From: Roseomonas xinghualingensis
GTDB taxonomy: Bacteria; Pseudomonadota; Alphaproteobacteria; Acetobacterales; Acetobacteraceae
Assembly (NCBI RefSeq): GCF_025791835.1
Contig: NZ_JAOXLP010000024.1
Span: 1-49,449 of the forward strand
Length of the DNA: 49,449 bases
Reading direction: 5' to 3'
Shown: positions 41,676-49,449 of the stretch, one piece after another
Layout of the letters: each line of letters opens with the position of its first letter
Position numbering within the stretch: the stretch's first letter is position 1
The notes under the pieces: model-generated
What the model was told of the DNA's origin: nothing
The model's database searches: none
Seen by the model: the letters and a program-made list of their open reading frames with translations, nothing else
Position numbers and translations under genes: made by a program

Positions 41676-41800
41676 CCGCCTATTTTGACGCCGGGGCCTG
41701 GTGGGGCGACGTCAGGCACGTCATGGGGCTGACGGTGCCTGAGTTGGAACTGTACCTGGAACATGCCGTGCGGATCCAAAAGGCCAGAGCAGGCAGCTAG
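41352..41800 (+). CDS. Tail assembly chaperone, frameshifted long form (join 41352..41648,41648..41800)
   Basis: At T-TTT-TTT (41642-41648) the zero frame reads GGT TTT TTT ACG. Slipping back one base gives TAC GGA ACC and 50 more residues: YGTDPGETLAAYFDAGAWWG, then 'DVRHVMGLTVPELELYLEHA', to TAG at 41798-41800. That extension is typical of the second chaperone half, lacks its own good start, and sits exactly between the short form and the next gene. Total about 149 residues. The frameshift is inferred; its efficiency is not known. Confidence 0.78.
41642..41648 (+). other. Slippery heptamer T-TTT-TTT for programmed -1 frameshift
   Basis: A homopolymer run of seven Ts in phase with the X-XXY-YYZ rule, located 27 bases before the zero-frame stop. 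Conserved frameshifting at this position is a known feature of tail assembly genes in tailed phages. No downstream pseudoknot was established. Confidence 0.75.
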
Positions 41801-42315
41801 TTCCACTTGCATGCAGAGAGGACTGGGCGGATCGCCTGGCGCATGCCGGCGAGGTTGAATTGCAGGGTCATCTGGCGGCCGGCTGGACTGGCCGCACGGA
41901 CGGTGAGCGATTTCGCCTCAAGCAGGCGGTGCATCACCTCCTTGGGTTGAAAAACGGTCGTCACGCGGTCGGAGAACAGTTCCCAAGGCTCCTCTTCGGC
42001 AGGGGAGTTGCCAACGCGGAAAGTCACCATCACCGCGGGGGCGCCGGTGGCATTCAATCCTTCGAAGAACCCAGCCGGTGCGACCTCGCCGGGCCAGACC
42101 ACCCCAAGTCGAGGCTCGTCCGCTGAGCACATGACAACGAAGACCCCCTCGGCGCGCCTGCCCTCCGTGGTGCGATCAGAAAGCTTCGCGACTTGAAGTT
42201 GACGGCGATCGGTAATGGGGTCGGTTCGGTCAATAACCTGCCAGTCGGCGCGTTGCGCTGCGACAGCAGAAGTAAAAACAGCACAGGCAACAATAGCCAA
42301 AGTAATTCGGCGCAC
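41797..42315 (-). CDS. Secreted moron protein, TagO/VasI-like C-terminus (172 aa)
   Basis: Start GTG at 42315 gives MRRITLAIVACAVFTSAVAA, a clear Sec signal peptide with likely cleavage after AVAA; AGGTGGGG lies about eight bases upstream. The mature part has 'WQVIDRTDPITDRRQLQVAK' and ends 'LQFNLAGMRQAIRPVLSACKW', echoing the 'DP.tD' and 'F.l.G...ai.p...aC.W' pattern of TagO/VasI-like periplasmic proteins. It opposes the tail genes, is richer in A/T at its 5' end, and its TAG shares CTAG with the chaperone stop. It is probably expressed from the prophage and alters the host envelope. Confidence 0.65.
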   Translation of the reverse strand: MRRITLAIVACAVFTSAVAAQRADWQVIDRTDPITDRRQLQVAKLSDRTTEGRRAEGVFVVMCSADEPRLGVVWPGEVAPAGFFEGLNATGAPAVMVTFRVGNSPAEEEPWELFSDRVTTVFQPKEVMHRLLEAKSLTVRAASPAGRQMTLQFNLAGMRQAIRPVLSACKWN

Positions 42316-42355
42316 GGCGCTACCCCACCTCGATCCTGTTGGAGGATAATCCCCA

Positions 42356-44095
42356 ATGGCCGTTGACGAAAAGTTCCAGGCGGTCATCACGGTCGATGAT
42401 CGGACCTCCGTCCCCATTCGTCGTATCCAGCAGAACCTTGCTCGGATCGGTGACGCGCCTGGCCTTCGTCGCTTCGGTCAAATCAGTGGCCGGCTGTCGG
42501 CCAGCTTCGGCGGTCTGGTGCGCGCCACGGCATCCATGAGCGCGCCGCTTGCCGCCGTGGGGGCGGTAGGGGCAGGAGCTGGCCTGCTGCATCTCGCCCG
42601 CTCCGCAAGCGATAGCGTGGGCGAACTCGACCGCTTTACGACCTCGACCGGATTGACGATTGCGGAGCTGCAGGAGCTAGGAGCCGTCGCTCGCAGCACC
42701 GGCGGCGTCGAACTCGACAACTTCGTGGACAGTATGCAGGAGCTGCAGAACGCCATGCGCGAGGCCGCGCAGGGCGACAGCGAAGAGGTCGCGAAGCTTT
42801 TCAAGAAGCTCCGCATTCCCATCACGGAGATGCGGAACGGCCGGCGGGAGGTGCGCAGCCTCGCCTCGGTCCTGCCGGATCTCGCTGAAGCCTTCCGCCG
42901 CAACGAAGACCCGGCCGCCCGCATCGTCATGGCATCGCGGCTGATGACCGACGAGGGCCGCAAGCTGATCCCGATGCTGGTCGGCGGTGCGCGGGGCTTG
43001 GCGGCCGCTCGCGCTGAAGCCCGCCAGTACGCTGCGACGCTGGACAACCGCACGCTGGACAGTGTCAGGCGCAGCCGGCAGGGCATGATCAACTTCAGTG
43101 CGGCGATGGAGGGTGTGCGCCTGACCATCGGCGCCCGGCTGGCGCCCATCCTCGGTGATTTAGGTCAGCACTTCGCGGACCTCATCAAGCAGAACCGCGA
43201 GGCGGTCTCGGAGCGCCTGGGGGGATGGGCCAGCGAGATTTCCACGTCCCTGAAGGGGATCGACTGGCGCGAGGTGGCTGATGGTATGGAAAGCATCGGC
43301 CGGGCTATGCGGTCGGTTAACGAGACGGTCACCAACACGACAGGCTGGAAAAACGCTTTCATCGGCATCGGCGCGCTGCTGGCCGCCCCATTCGCGGCCG
43401 GCGCTCTCTCCGCTGTGGTCAGCCTTGGAAAGATCGTCGCCTTCCTTGGTGGTCCGGTGACCCTGGCCATTGCTGGGATTGGAACGGCAATAGTCACGGC
43501 CTGGAAGTATTGGGATGAGATCACAGGCTTCATCAACAAGACGAACGCCGCGATGAAGCGCCTTCAGGACAGTGCCATTGCATCGGTCCTGGCAGGATTT
43601 CGAGAGATCCTTGGTGTGGTCGAGCGCATCATGGATGCCTGGGACCGAGGACAGGGCTTCCAGTCGCCCGCAGCACCCGCCTCAGGGCAGGGCCAGCGCC
43701 GCATGGGCGGCCGGGCCGGGAACCTCTACGACGCTCCGGCCTTAGACCCCGACACCGGTCACCCGCTGTTCCGGCGACAGTCCCTCGAGATGGACCCTGA
43801 CGCGGGCCGATCGGTCCTCCGGCCAGCTTCCTACGGGCGGGACGCCGACGCGGAGGACCGTCCTTTCTTGGATCGACAGGCCGCCCGCTCTCCATGGGCA
43901 GGCATGGCGGACAGGCAGGCGGAGCGGCGCACGTCGTTGTGGGAGAGGCCGTCCGAAATGCAGCGCGGCGAAGTGGAGGTGAGTGTGCGTTTCGAGAATG
44001 CGCCTCCTGGCACCCGGGTGGACGCTGAGACCCGCGGCCGCGTCGCCCGTAGCCCGACCCTGGATGTCGGCTACGCGCGCCTGGGCGTCGCCTGA
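42356..44095 (+). CDS. Tail tape measure protein
   Basis: 579 residues, short for a tape measure, implying a short tail. N-terminal helices ('RLSASFGGLVRATASMSAPL') lead into 'FTTSTGLTIAELQELGAVAR', typical of Mu-like tape measures; a hydrophobic region near residues 340-385 ('FIGIGALLAAPFAAGALSAV', 'GGPVTLAIAGIGTAIV') is expected. The C-terminal ~150 residues are charged and low in order. GGAGGATAA precedes the ATG. Confidence 0.9.
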   Translation: MAVDEKFQAVITVDDRTSVPIRRIQQNLARIGDAPGLRRFGQISGRLSASFGGLVRATASMSAPLAAVGAVGAGAGLLHLARSASDSVGELDRFTTSTGLTIAELQELGAVARSTGGVELDNFVDSMQELQNAMREAAQGDSEEVAKLFKKLRIPITEMRNGRREVRSLASVLPDLAEAFRRNEDPAARIVMASRLMTDEGRKLIPMLVGGARGLAAARAEARQYAATLDNRTLDSVRRSRQGMINFSAAMEGVRLTIGARLAPILGDLGQHFADLIKQNREAVSERLGGWASEISTSLKGIDWREVADGMESIGRAMRSVNETVTNTTGWKNAFIGIGALLAAPFAAGALSAVVSLGKIVAFLGGPVTLAIAGIGTAIVTAWKYWDEITGFINKTNAAMKRLQDSAIASVLAGFREILGVVERIMDAWDRGQGFQSPAAPASGQGQRRMGGRAGNLYDAPALDPDTGHPLFRRQSLEMDPDAGRSVLRPASYGRDADAEDRPFLDRQAARSPWAGMADRQAERRTSLWERPSEMQRGEVEVSVRFENAPPGTRVDAETRGRVARSPTLDVGYARLGVA

Positions 44096-45381
44096 TGTCC
44101 GGCATTCTCAGCGCGATCCTTCCCGGCCTGCCGACCGGCACCTGGCGGGATGGGCTGCGTCCAGCCTCGTTCCGTGGCGTTCCCTTTGAGGTGGACACGC
44201 ATGACCGGGAGGGCGGCCGGCGGGTTGCCGAGCATGAGTTCCCCCTGAGCAACCAAGGGGCAGCGGAGGATCTTGGGCGATCCATCCGGAGGTTCGGGTT
44301 CGATGCCTTCGTCATCGGCGACGACTACATGGAAACGCGGGATGCCCTGCTGGCCGCATGTGAGGACACGGCCGGCCCGGGGGCGCTGATCCATCCGACC
44401 CTGGGCGAGTTCCAGGTGATCTGTAGCCGCATCAGCGTCAGGGAAACGAAGGCAGACGGCGGCATGGCCGTCTTCACGCTGACCTTTGTGGAGTGGTCCG
44501 GCACTGCCGGGCTCCTGCAGAAGAAGAGCACGCTGAGCAACCTGCTCGCGACCGTGAAGCGCGTCATCAAGATCGCGCGCTTCGCCTTTGCCGTTCATCG
44601 GGTCGCCAAGAGCAGCCTCGGCGGCTTCTTGATGCGTGCCGGCCTGGGCATGCTCTCCGATGCCGCCTCCGTGCTGGCCGGCCGCTTCCTGGGCATGCCT
44701 GGCCTCAACGTTTTGTCTATCGGTCGGGCAATCGCCGATCTCGGCCGCGACGATGACGCGGTGGATGCCAGTACCTATGCAGCCCGCGTCACCGGCACCG
44801 TCGAGGCAGTAGCTGAGGCGGCCCCGGTGGAGGCCGCTATCCCTGAGGCAGGAGAGGCCTTTTCCTCCAGGGCCGATGGCACGCGTGACCCCCGCATGGA
44901 CGCCGGGGTGGCTCTCCTGGCCCTCTGGGCCGAACCCGAGATCCTGCCGCTTCCAGTAGATGAGGCGCGGGAGCACGAGGCGCTGCGTCTGGGGACCGAG
45001 GCTCTGATCCGGCAGACCGCACTGGCGGCGGCAGTCCAGACCTATGCTCTGGCGGACTGGCCCCACGCGGATGCGGCCGTCCCGATCCGGGATGCCCTGA
45101 TCGAGGCGCTCGATACAGCTGCAGAGCACGCCGCCAATGCAGGCGACGATGAGTTGTTCAGGGCCTGGCGTGCGTTGTCGGTGGCGGTCGTGGAGGACTT
45201 CCGCGAGCGCATCCAGCAGGCCCCCCGGATGGTGCCCTATGACGCGGGTCGCAGCCTCCCCGCTCTCGCTGCCGCACACCGGCTCTACCGGGATGCTTCG
45301 CGCGCCGATGAACTGGCCGGTGTGACCGGGGCGCCGCATCCCGCCTTCCTGCCGGCGGCCGGGCTGAGGCTGTCGCCGTGA
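44095..45381 (+). CDS. DNA circularisation/tail protein, Mu gpN-like
   Basis: 428 residues. 'WRDGLRPASFRGVPFEVDTH' and 'EHEFPLSNQGAAEDLGRSIR' mark the DNA_circ_N domain; 'TRDALLAACEDTAGPGALIH' 'PTLGEFQVICSRISVRE' continue it. In Mu this is a baseplate/tail-tip protein despite the family name. Linked to the tape measure by TGATG. Confidence 0.9.
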   Translation: MSGILSAILPGLPTGTWRDGLRPASFRGVPFEVDTHDREGGRRVAEHEFPLSNQGAAEDLGRSIRRFGFDAFVIGDDYMETRDALLAACEDTAGPGALIHPTLGEFQVICSRISVRETKADGGMAVFTLTFVEWSGTAGLLQKKSTLSNLLATVKRVIKIARFAFAVHRVAKSSLGGFLMRAGLGMLSDAASVLAGRFLGMPGLNVLSIGRAIADLGRDDDAVDASTYAARVTGTVEAVAEAAPVEAAIPEAGEAFSSRADGTRDPRMDAGVALLALWAEPEILPLPVDEAREHEALRLGTEALIRQTALAAAVQTYALADWPHADAAVPIRDALIEALDTAAEHAANAGDDELFRAWRALSVAVVEDFRERIQQAPRMVPYDAGRSLPALAAAHRLYRDASRADELAGVTGAPHPAFLPAAGLRLSP

Positions 45382-46523
45382 ACGAAAGTGTCGAGCTGCA
45401 GATCGGCGCGCGGATCTTCACCGGCTGGAAGGGGCTGCGGGTCAGCCGCGAGCTGGACCGGATGGCCTCTGATTTCGAGTTGACCGCCGCAGGTCGGTGG
45501 CCGGGCCAGGGCGAACCGATCAAGCCCTTCATGCCTGTGGTGATCCGTCTGGGCGGCACCGTGGTGCTGACCGGCCATGTCGATGTCGTGGCGCCTACGA
45601 TCGAGGCTCGCCGGCACGAAGTGCTGATCACCGGCAGGAGCAAGACCGCCGACCTCATCGATTGCACACCGGAGCTGCGTGGCAGCGAACTGCGGGGCGC
45701 CACCCTGGATGCCGTCGCGCGCGCCCTTGCCACCCCTTTCGGCGTCACCGTCAGGGCAGAGACGGAGATGGGCGAGCCCTTCAAGAGCGAGGCGATGCTG
45801 GATCATGGGGAGACGGCCTTCGAGGCCATCGAGCGCCTCTGCCGGCTCCGTAGCGTCCTGGCGACCGACGCGCCCGATGGCGCGCTGGTGCTGGCGCGCA
45901 CGGGGCAAGGCCGCGCGAAGGACAGCCTGCAGGAGGGCCGCAACATCGAAAAGGCCAAGGTACTCCTCGATGGCTCGGAACGGTTCAGCCGGTACATCGT
46001 CCAGGCCCAGAAACCCACCGCCGCATCCTCGTCTTCGGATGGCGATGGCGACCTGGAGGACGAGGACGAAGCCGAGCGGCCGAGTGCCGGCGTCCAGGTC
46101 AGTGTACTGGGCTCGGCCGACGACCCCGAGGTGCCGCGTTATCGCCCCCGCATCCTCAAGGGAGAGGCTGCCATGACGACGGCCCAGGCCAGGGAGCGCG
46201 CGGTGTGGGCGGCCACCACAGCGAGAGCGAAGGGGCTCCAGGCCATCATTACCACCAAGGGCTGGCTGCAGAGCGATGGCTTGCCCTGGCTGTCCAACAC
46301 CTTGGTCCAGGTGAACGCGCCGACGCTCCTGATGCAGGGCGAGATGCTGATCGCGGGCGTCTCCTACATCCTGGACGAGCAGAGCGGCCGTACCACTGAG
46401 CTGACGGTCGGCCCGCCGGGCGCCTGGACCCCGAAGCCGCCTCCTGTGGGGGAGAAGGCAAAGGCGAAAAAGCAGGAAGGCGGCACCAATAGCGGCCTAG
46501 TGGACCTGATCCCGATCCGATGA
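45378..46523 (+). CDS. Baseplate hub protein, Mu gpP/gp44-like
   Basis: 381 residues from GTG overlapping the previous stop. 'IGARIFTGWKGLRVSRELDR' and 'MASDFELTAAGRWPG', then 'EVLITGRSKTADLIDCTPEL', follow the gpP (late control D) family, which forms the hub of the baseplate. Confidence 0.9.
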   Translation: MNESVELQIGARIFTGWKGLRVSRELDRMASDFELTAAGRWPGQGEPIKPFMPVVIRLGGTVVLTGHVDVVAPTIEARRHEVLITGRSKTADLIDCTPELRGSELRGATLDAVARALATPFGVTVRAETEMGEPFKSEAMLDHGETAFEAIERLCRLRSVLATDAPDGALVLARTGQGRAKDSLQEGRNIEKAKVLLDGSERFSRYIVQAQKPTAASSSSDGDGDLEDEDEAERPSAGVQVSVLGSADDPEVPRYRPRILKGEAAMTTAQARERAVWAATTARAKGLQAIITTKGWLQSDGLPWLSNTLVQVNAPTLLMQGEMLIAGVSYILDEQSGRTTELTVGPPGAWTPKPPPVGEKAKAKKQEGGTNSGLVDLIPIR

Positions 46524-47056
46524 GCGAGCCGACCCGGGGGAAGATCGTCAGCACCCGCACCCGCGGCGGCCGTGCCCTGGCCACCGTGCTGCTGGCAAAC
46601 GGCGACATGCGCAACCGCGTCGAGCTGCTGATGCCCTACGGCATCTCGGCGCTGCCCGAAGAGGGCGCTGATGTGATGGTGCTGGAGGTGGGCGGGAACC
46701 GCGATCACCTCGTGGCGCTCATGGCCGATGCCTCGGCCCTTCGCATCCCAGGCCTTGCCCCGGGCGAGGTCGGCTTCCGCGATAAGCGCGGGCAGCAGGT
46801 GGTGCTCCGGAGCGACGGCGTGGAGATCATCGGCGCGCTGAAGGTGACCATCGTCAGCAGCGGCCCCGTCGAGGTCAAGGCGCCGGCGGTCATCATGACC
46901 GCGCCCCTCGTGACGGTGGTGGGCAACCTCGAGGTCGAGGGGACCATCACCGCGACCCAGAACATCACCGGCGAGGGCGTGAGCCTGCGCGGCCACCGCC
47001 ACCACGAGACGGGCACGGGTGGTGGCACGACCACGGTGCCGATCGGCGCGGAGTAA
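46520..47056 (+). CDS. Baseplate spike protein, Mu gp45-like
   Basis: 178 residues. An OB-fold start ('TRGKIVSTRTRGGRALATVL', 'YGISALPEEGADVMVLEVGG') is followed by a beta-helical stalk and a tip 'SLRGHRHHETGTGGG'. The HxH element at the tip fits the iron-binding spike apex of this family. It pierces the outer membrane. Confidence 0.9.
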   Translation: MSEPTRGKIVSTRTRGGRALATVLLANGDMRNRVELLMPYGISALPEEGADVMVLEVGGNRDHLVALMADASALRIPGLAPGEVGFRDKRGQQVVLRSDGVEIIGALKVTIVSSGPVEVKAPAVIMTAPLVTVVGNLEVEGTITATQNITGEGVSLRGHRHHETGTGGGTTTVPIGAE

Positions 47057-47060
47057 GACG

Positions 47061-47531
47061 ATGGATCTCGCAGTCACCTGGGACGCGGCGGCAAGCCGCG
47101 GCGATCTGCTGTGGGCGGGCAATGGCCTGGCGCCTGACAGCGGCCTGCGCACCGCCGTGGCTATCAGCCTTCTGACGGACCGCACAGCAGGCGAGACCGA
47201 TACGCCCGGCGAGCCATGGGATGGCGATCCGCGTGGCTGGTGGGGCGATATGCCCATCGGCCCCGAGGACGCGCGCGGCTCAGTCGGCTCTCGGCTCTGG
47301 CTGCTGCGGCGGGCGAAGCGGACCCTGGCCACTCTCCGCCAAGCCGAGAGCTACGCTCGTGAGGCGCTTTCCTGGCTGACGGAGGACGGCGTGGCCTCCC
47401 GTGTGGAGGTGGCCGCTGAGTGGCGCGGCGCCGCGAATGACCAACTCGCCCTGGCCGTGACCCTGCATCGCCGGGACGAGCGCACCGGGGAGGCCAGCAC
47501 GACCTATGACTTTGCCTGGAGGATTGCCTGA
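47061..47531 (+). CDS. Baseplate wedge protein, Mu gp46-like
   Basis: 156 residues from ATG 47061, just after the spike stop. 'MDLAVTWDAAASRGDLLWAG', 'WWGDMPIGPEDARGSVGSRL' and 'ESYAREALSWLTEDGVASRV' are typical of the gp46/gp25-like wedge family. Confidence 0.88.
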   Translation: MDLAVTWDAAASRGDLLWAGNGLAPDSGLRTAVAISLLTDRTAGETDTPGEPWDGDPRGWWGDMPIGPEDARGSVGSRLWLLRRAKRTLATLRQAESYAREALSWLTEDGVASRVEVAAEWRGAANDQLALAVTLHRRDERTGEASTTYDFAWRIA

Positions 47532-48589
47532 TGCCCTTCGCGCGGCCGACGCTGGAGACCCTGCGGCGCGATACCCGCTCCTTCGTGCAATCCAGGCTCC
47601 CCGCGGATCAGCCACCGTTGCGGCACAGCATGGAAGGCATCCTCGCCGATGCCGAGGCCGGGCTGGCACACCAGCAGATGGGCTACCTGGACTGGATCGT
47701 CCGGCAGGTCATTCCCGACGCCGCCGAGGGCGAGTTCCTGGATCGCTGGGCCCGGCTGGTCGGCCTCACACGCAAGCCTGCCAGTCAGGCAATCGGAATG
47801 GTCATCTTCACCGGCACGCCTGGCATTCCGATCGATCTGGGCACTCAGCTGACCCGCTCCGATGGCACGACCTACGCCACGACCAGCGCGGCTGTGATCG
47901 GCGCAAGCGGATCCGCCTCCGTGCCGGTGGAGGCTGTCGAGGGCGGAGCCGCGGCGAACCTGGCGCCGGAGGCGAGGCTGACGATGCTGACAGCGGTGCC
48001 GGGGCTGTTCAACACGGCGATGGTGGCGGCGCCCGGGTTCACCGGAGGAGGCGCGGAGGAGCAGGATGCGGCCCTGCAGGCCCGGCTGCGCCTGCGTCTG
48101 TCCTCTCCCCCGCAGGGCGGCGCGGCCTCCGACTATGTTGCCTGGGCCCTTTCGGTTCCGGGCGTCACCCGCGCCTGGGCCTATCCGCAGCGGCGAGGCG
48201 CCGGGACGGTGGACGTGGTCTTCGTGATGGATGGCCGCGAGGACATCATCCCCACCGCACTGGATATCGCTGCGGTGCAGGCGGTGATTGACGAGCGGCG
48301 CCCGGTGACCGCCGACAGCCTGGTTTTGGCGCCGACGCCACAGGCGGTGAACGTCACCTTCTCTGACCTCTCCCCGAATACGACGGTCGTGCGGGCCGCT
48401 GTCGCTGAGGGGGTGCTGGCCCAGATCGCTCGCGACGCGGTGCCCGGCGGCACGCTGCGTAAGTCGCGATTGATCGAGGCTGCGTCGCGGGCCTCGGGCG
48501 AGGGGTACCACACCATATCCTGGCCCGCTGGTGACGTGAACTTCGCGCCCGGCGTCATCGGCATCCCAGGGACGGTGACCTTTCCATGA
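47531..48589 (+). CDS. Baseplate J-like protein, Mu gp47-like
   Basis: 352 residues. 'LRHSMEGILADAEAGLAHQQ', 'LDRWARLVGLTRKPASQAIG' and 'RLRLRLSSPPQGGAASDYVA' are hallmarks of baseplate J. ATG overlaps the previous stop by one base. Confidence 0.92.
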   Translation: MPFARPTLETLRRDTRSFVQSRLPADQPPLRHSMEGILADAEAGLAHQQMGYLDWIVRQVIPDAAEGEFLDRWARLVGLTRKPASQAIGMVIFTGTPGIPIDLGTQLTRSDGTTYATTSAAVIGASGSASVPVEAVEGGAAANLAPEARLTMLTAVPGLFNTAMVAAPGFTGGGAEEQDAALQARLRLRLSSPPQGGAASDYVAWALSVPGVTRAWAYPQRRGAGTVDVVFVMDGREDIIPTALDIAAVQAVIDERRPVTADSLVLAPTPQAVNVTFSDLSPNTTVVRAAVAEGVLAQIARDAVPGGTLRKSRLIEAASRASGEGYHTISWPAGDVNFAPGVIGIPGTVTFP

Positions 48590-49188
48590 GTGCGCCAGTG
48601 CTCAACGCGGAGGATTTCACTCAGGCCCTCGCCGATCTCCTGCCGGTCGGCGCGATCTGGTCACGAGACCCCGATGCCATGCTCATGCGGCTGGTGGCCG
48701 GCCTCGCCGCCGGCGCCAATGCAGCACACCAGCGCGCTCAGGATCTGCTGCTGCGCGAGAGCGCCCCATCACAGACGGTCGAACTCCTGCCAGATTGGGA
48801 ACGCGCCTATGGCCTGCCCGATACCTGCGCTCCGGACAATCAGGGGCTACAGGAGCGGCAGGCCGCTCTGCTGGCCCGCATCGCCGCGCTCGGCGGCCAG
48901 TCGCGCGCCTACTTCATCGCGGTTGCCGAGGCGCTGGGCTACTCGATCACCATCGAGGAGTTCACCCCGGCCAGAGCCGGCGTCTTCTCGGCTGGCTCGC
49001 CCCTGTATGGCGAAGACTGGGCGCATACCTGGCGCGTCCATGCCCCCAGTGTGACCGTGACCGATTTCGTCGCCGGCGCCTCGGCAGCCGGTGAGCCCCT
49101 TGCCGCGTGGGGCAATGATGCCTTGGAGTGCGTGCTGAACCGCCTCCGCCCTGCTCACACCATACTGCAGATTGCTTACAGGAGCTGA
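48586..49188 (+). CDS. Baseplate/tail protein, Mu gp48 (DUF2313, YmfQ-like)
   Basis: 200 residues. 'DLLPVGAIWSRDPDAMLMRL', 'LLPDWERAYGLPDTCAPDNQ' and 'SRAYFIAVAEALGYSITIEE' match the DUF2313 family that joins baseplate to fibres. It overlaps gp47 by ATGA. Confidence 0.9.
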   Translation: MSAPVLNAEDFTQALADLLPVGAIWSRDPDAMLMRLVAGLAAGANAAHQRAQDLLLRESAPSQTVELLPDWERAYGLPDTCAPDNQGLQERQAALLARIAALGGQSRAYFIAVAEALGYSITIEEFTPARAGVFSAGSPLYGEDWAHTWRVHAPSVTVTDFVAGASAAGEPLAAWGNDALECVLNRLRPAHTILQIAYRS

Positions 49189-49189
49189 C

Positions 49190-49449
49190 ATGAGGCGCAT
49201 TCGAAGCGCGACTGCCGTCGCGTCAAAACCTGCCGTCCCTGCGCTGGCCGGTGTGGAAGGCTACTTCACCAACGGCAATCCTGCTGCTGGCGTGCCAGCC
49301 ACGTTGGTCCCGGACTGGTGGCTGAACATGGTGCAGGAGGAGCTGCTCGCCTTCCCGGCGGCAGCCGGCATCACCCCTGGAGCCAACAGCGATCAGGCGC
49401 TTCAGAGTGTGCGCCGTATAGCCAGCGCCAACTACACGACCATCTACGA
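49190..49449 (+). CDS. Tail fibre protein, N-terminal fragment
   Basis: ATG at 49190 with GGAGC upstream, one base after the gp48 stop; runs off the window. 'GVEGYFTNGNPAAGVPATLV' then 'PDWWLNMVQEELLAFPAAAG' is the common N-terminal attachment module of Mu/P2-type tail fibres. Receptor-binding part is not in the window. Confidence 0.8.
   Translation, partial: MRRIRSATAVASKPAVPALAGVEGYFTNGNPAAGVPATLVPDWWLNMVQEELLAFPAAAGITPGANSDQALQSVRRIASANYTTIY

Larger units (their letters stand above)
17201..49449. mobile_element. Temperate prophage, left and central part (lambda-like head, Mu-like contractile tail)
   Basis: Starts at the break in yjbQ and continues past the right edge. Modules in order: leftward early operon, CI/Cro-type switch with paired operators, replication genes with an internal origin-like repeat array, a cos-like site, lambda-type packaging and capsid genes, and Mu-type tail and baseplate genes ending in the start of a fibre. 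Every late structural gene seen appears intact, so the element may be inducible. Integrase, lysis genes and right attachment site are not visible. The exact left boundary is inferred from loss of yjbQ homology near 17200; the core attachment sequence cannot be defined without the right end. Confidence 0.9.

Noticed and set aside
17201..49449. Transposable Mu-type phage
   Set aside because: Despite Mu-like tail genes there are no MuA/MuB transposase genes, and a cos-like site, Nu1/GpA terminase and lambda-like switch are present.
1..49449. tRNA, rRNA or CRISPR elements
   Set aside because: No cloverleaf-like sequence, rRNA stretch or regularly spaced repeat was seen; the only repeat clusters are the operators and the origin-like array.

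Overview
The window is high-GC DNA from an alphaproteobacterium, most likely an Acetobacteraceae member of the Roseomonas type. That assignment is inferred from the hopanoid gene set, the GC-rich codon use and the look of the proteins; there is no rRNA or other marker here to prove it. It has two parts: about 17.2 kb of host chromosome devoted to isoprenoid, hopanoid and apparently phosphonate-lipid synthesis, and about 32.2 kb of the left and middle portion of a temperate phage genome that runs off the right edge.

Host part, bases 1-17047. A leftward pair encodes a sugar-phosphate-type nucleotidyltransferase and the first codons of dxs. Divergent from it is a tightly packed rightward operon: PEP mutase fused to a nucleotidyltransferase domain (aepX), phosphonopyruvate decarboxylase (aepY), an HpnL-type membrane protein and 2-aminoethylphosphonate transaminase (phnW). 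It converges on a leftward pair, a ferritin-like diiron protein and a CDP-alcohol phosphatidyltransferase with an intact catalytic motif. Together these could make 2-aminoethylphosphonate (AEP), activate it as CMP-AEP and transfer it to a lipid alcohol. Next come ispH and hpnH (rightward), then a leftward operon hpnA-hpnB-hpnD-hpnE-shc-hpnG joined by 4-base stop/start overlaps. Substrate supply (dxs, ispH), squalene synthesis and desaturation (hpnD, hpnE), cyclisation (shc) and side-chain addition (hpnH, hpnG) are thus all together, although hpnC is not in the window.

Prophage part, about 17201-49449. A yjbQ-type gene beginning at 17048 is cut off in mid-domain, marking the left prophage boundary. 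A leftward early operon (23681 down to 17295, with a terminator at 17231-17263) carries an AlpA-like regulator, many unknown genes and a small SPOUT RNA methyltransferase. A lambda-like switch follows: a CI-type repressor gene sits between two pairs of palindromic operators sharing the core GCCAGA-NNN-TCTGGC, with a Cro-like gene on the other side. The rightward early operon holds a CII-like regulator, an O-like initiator whose gene contains iteron-like repeats, and a primase-helicase, and closes with a terminator at 30401-30432.

A non-coding stretch resembling lambda cos lies just before the late genes. Head genes are lambda-like (Nu1/GpA terminase, gpW, portal, a ClpP-type protease fused to the major capsid protein, DUF2190, head-tail joining). 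The tail is Mu-like and contractile (sheath, tube, assembly chaperones with a slippery T7 run, tape measure, gpN, gpP, gp45-48, start of a fibre). A reverse-strand secreted-protein gene (moron) is inserted between chaperone and tape measure. No integrase, lysis genes or right end are visible. No tRNA, rRNA, CRISPR array or insertion sequence was recognised.
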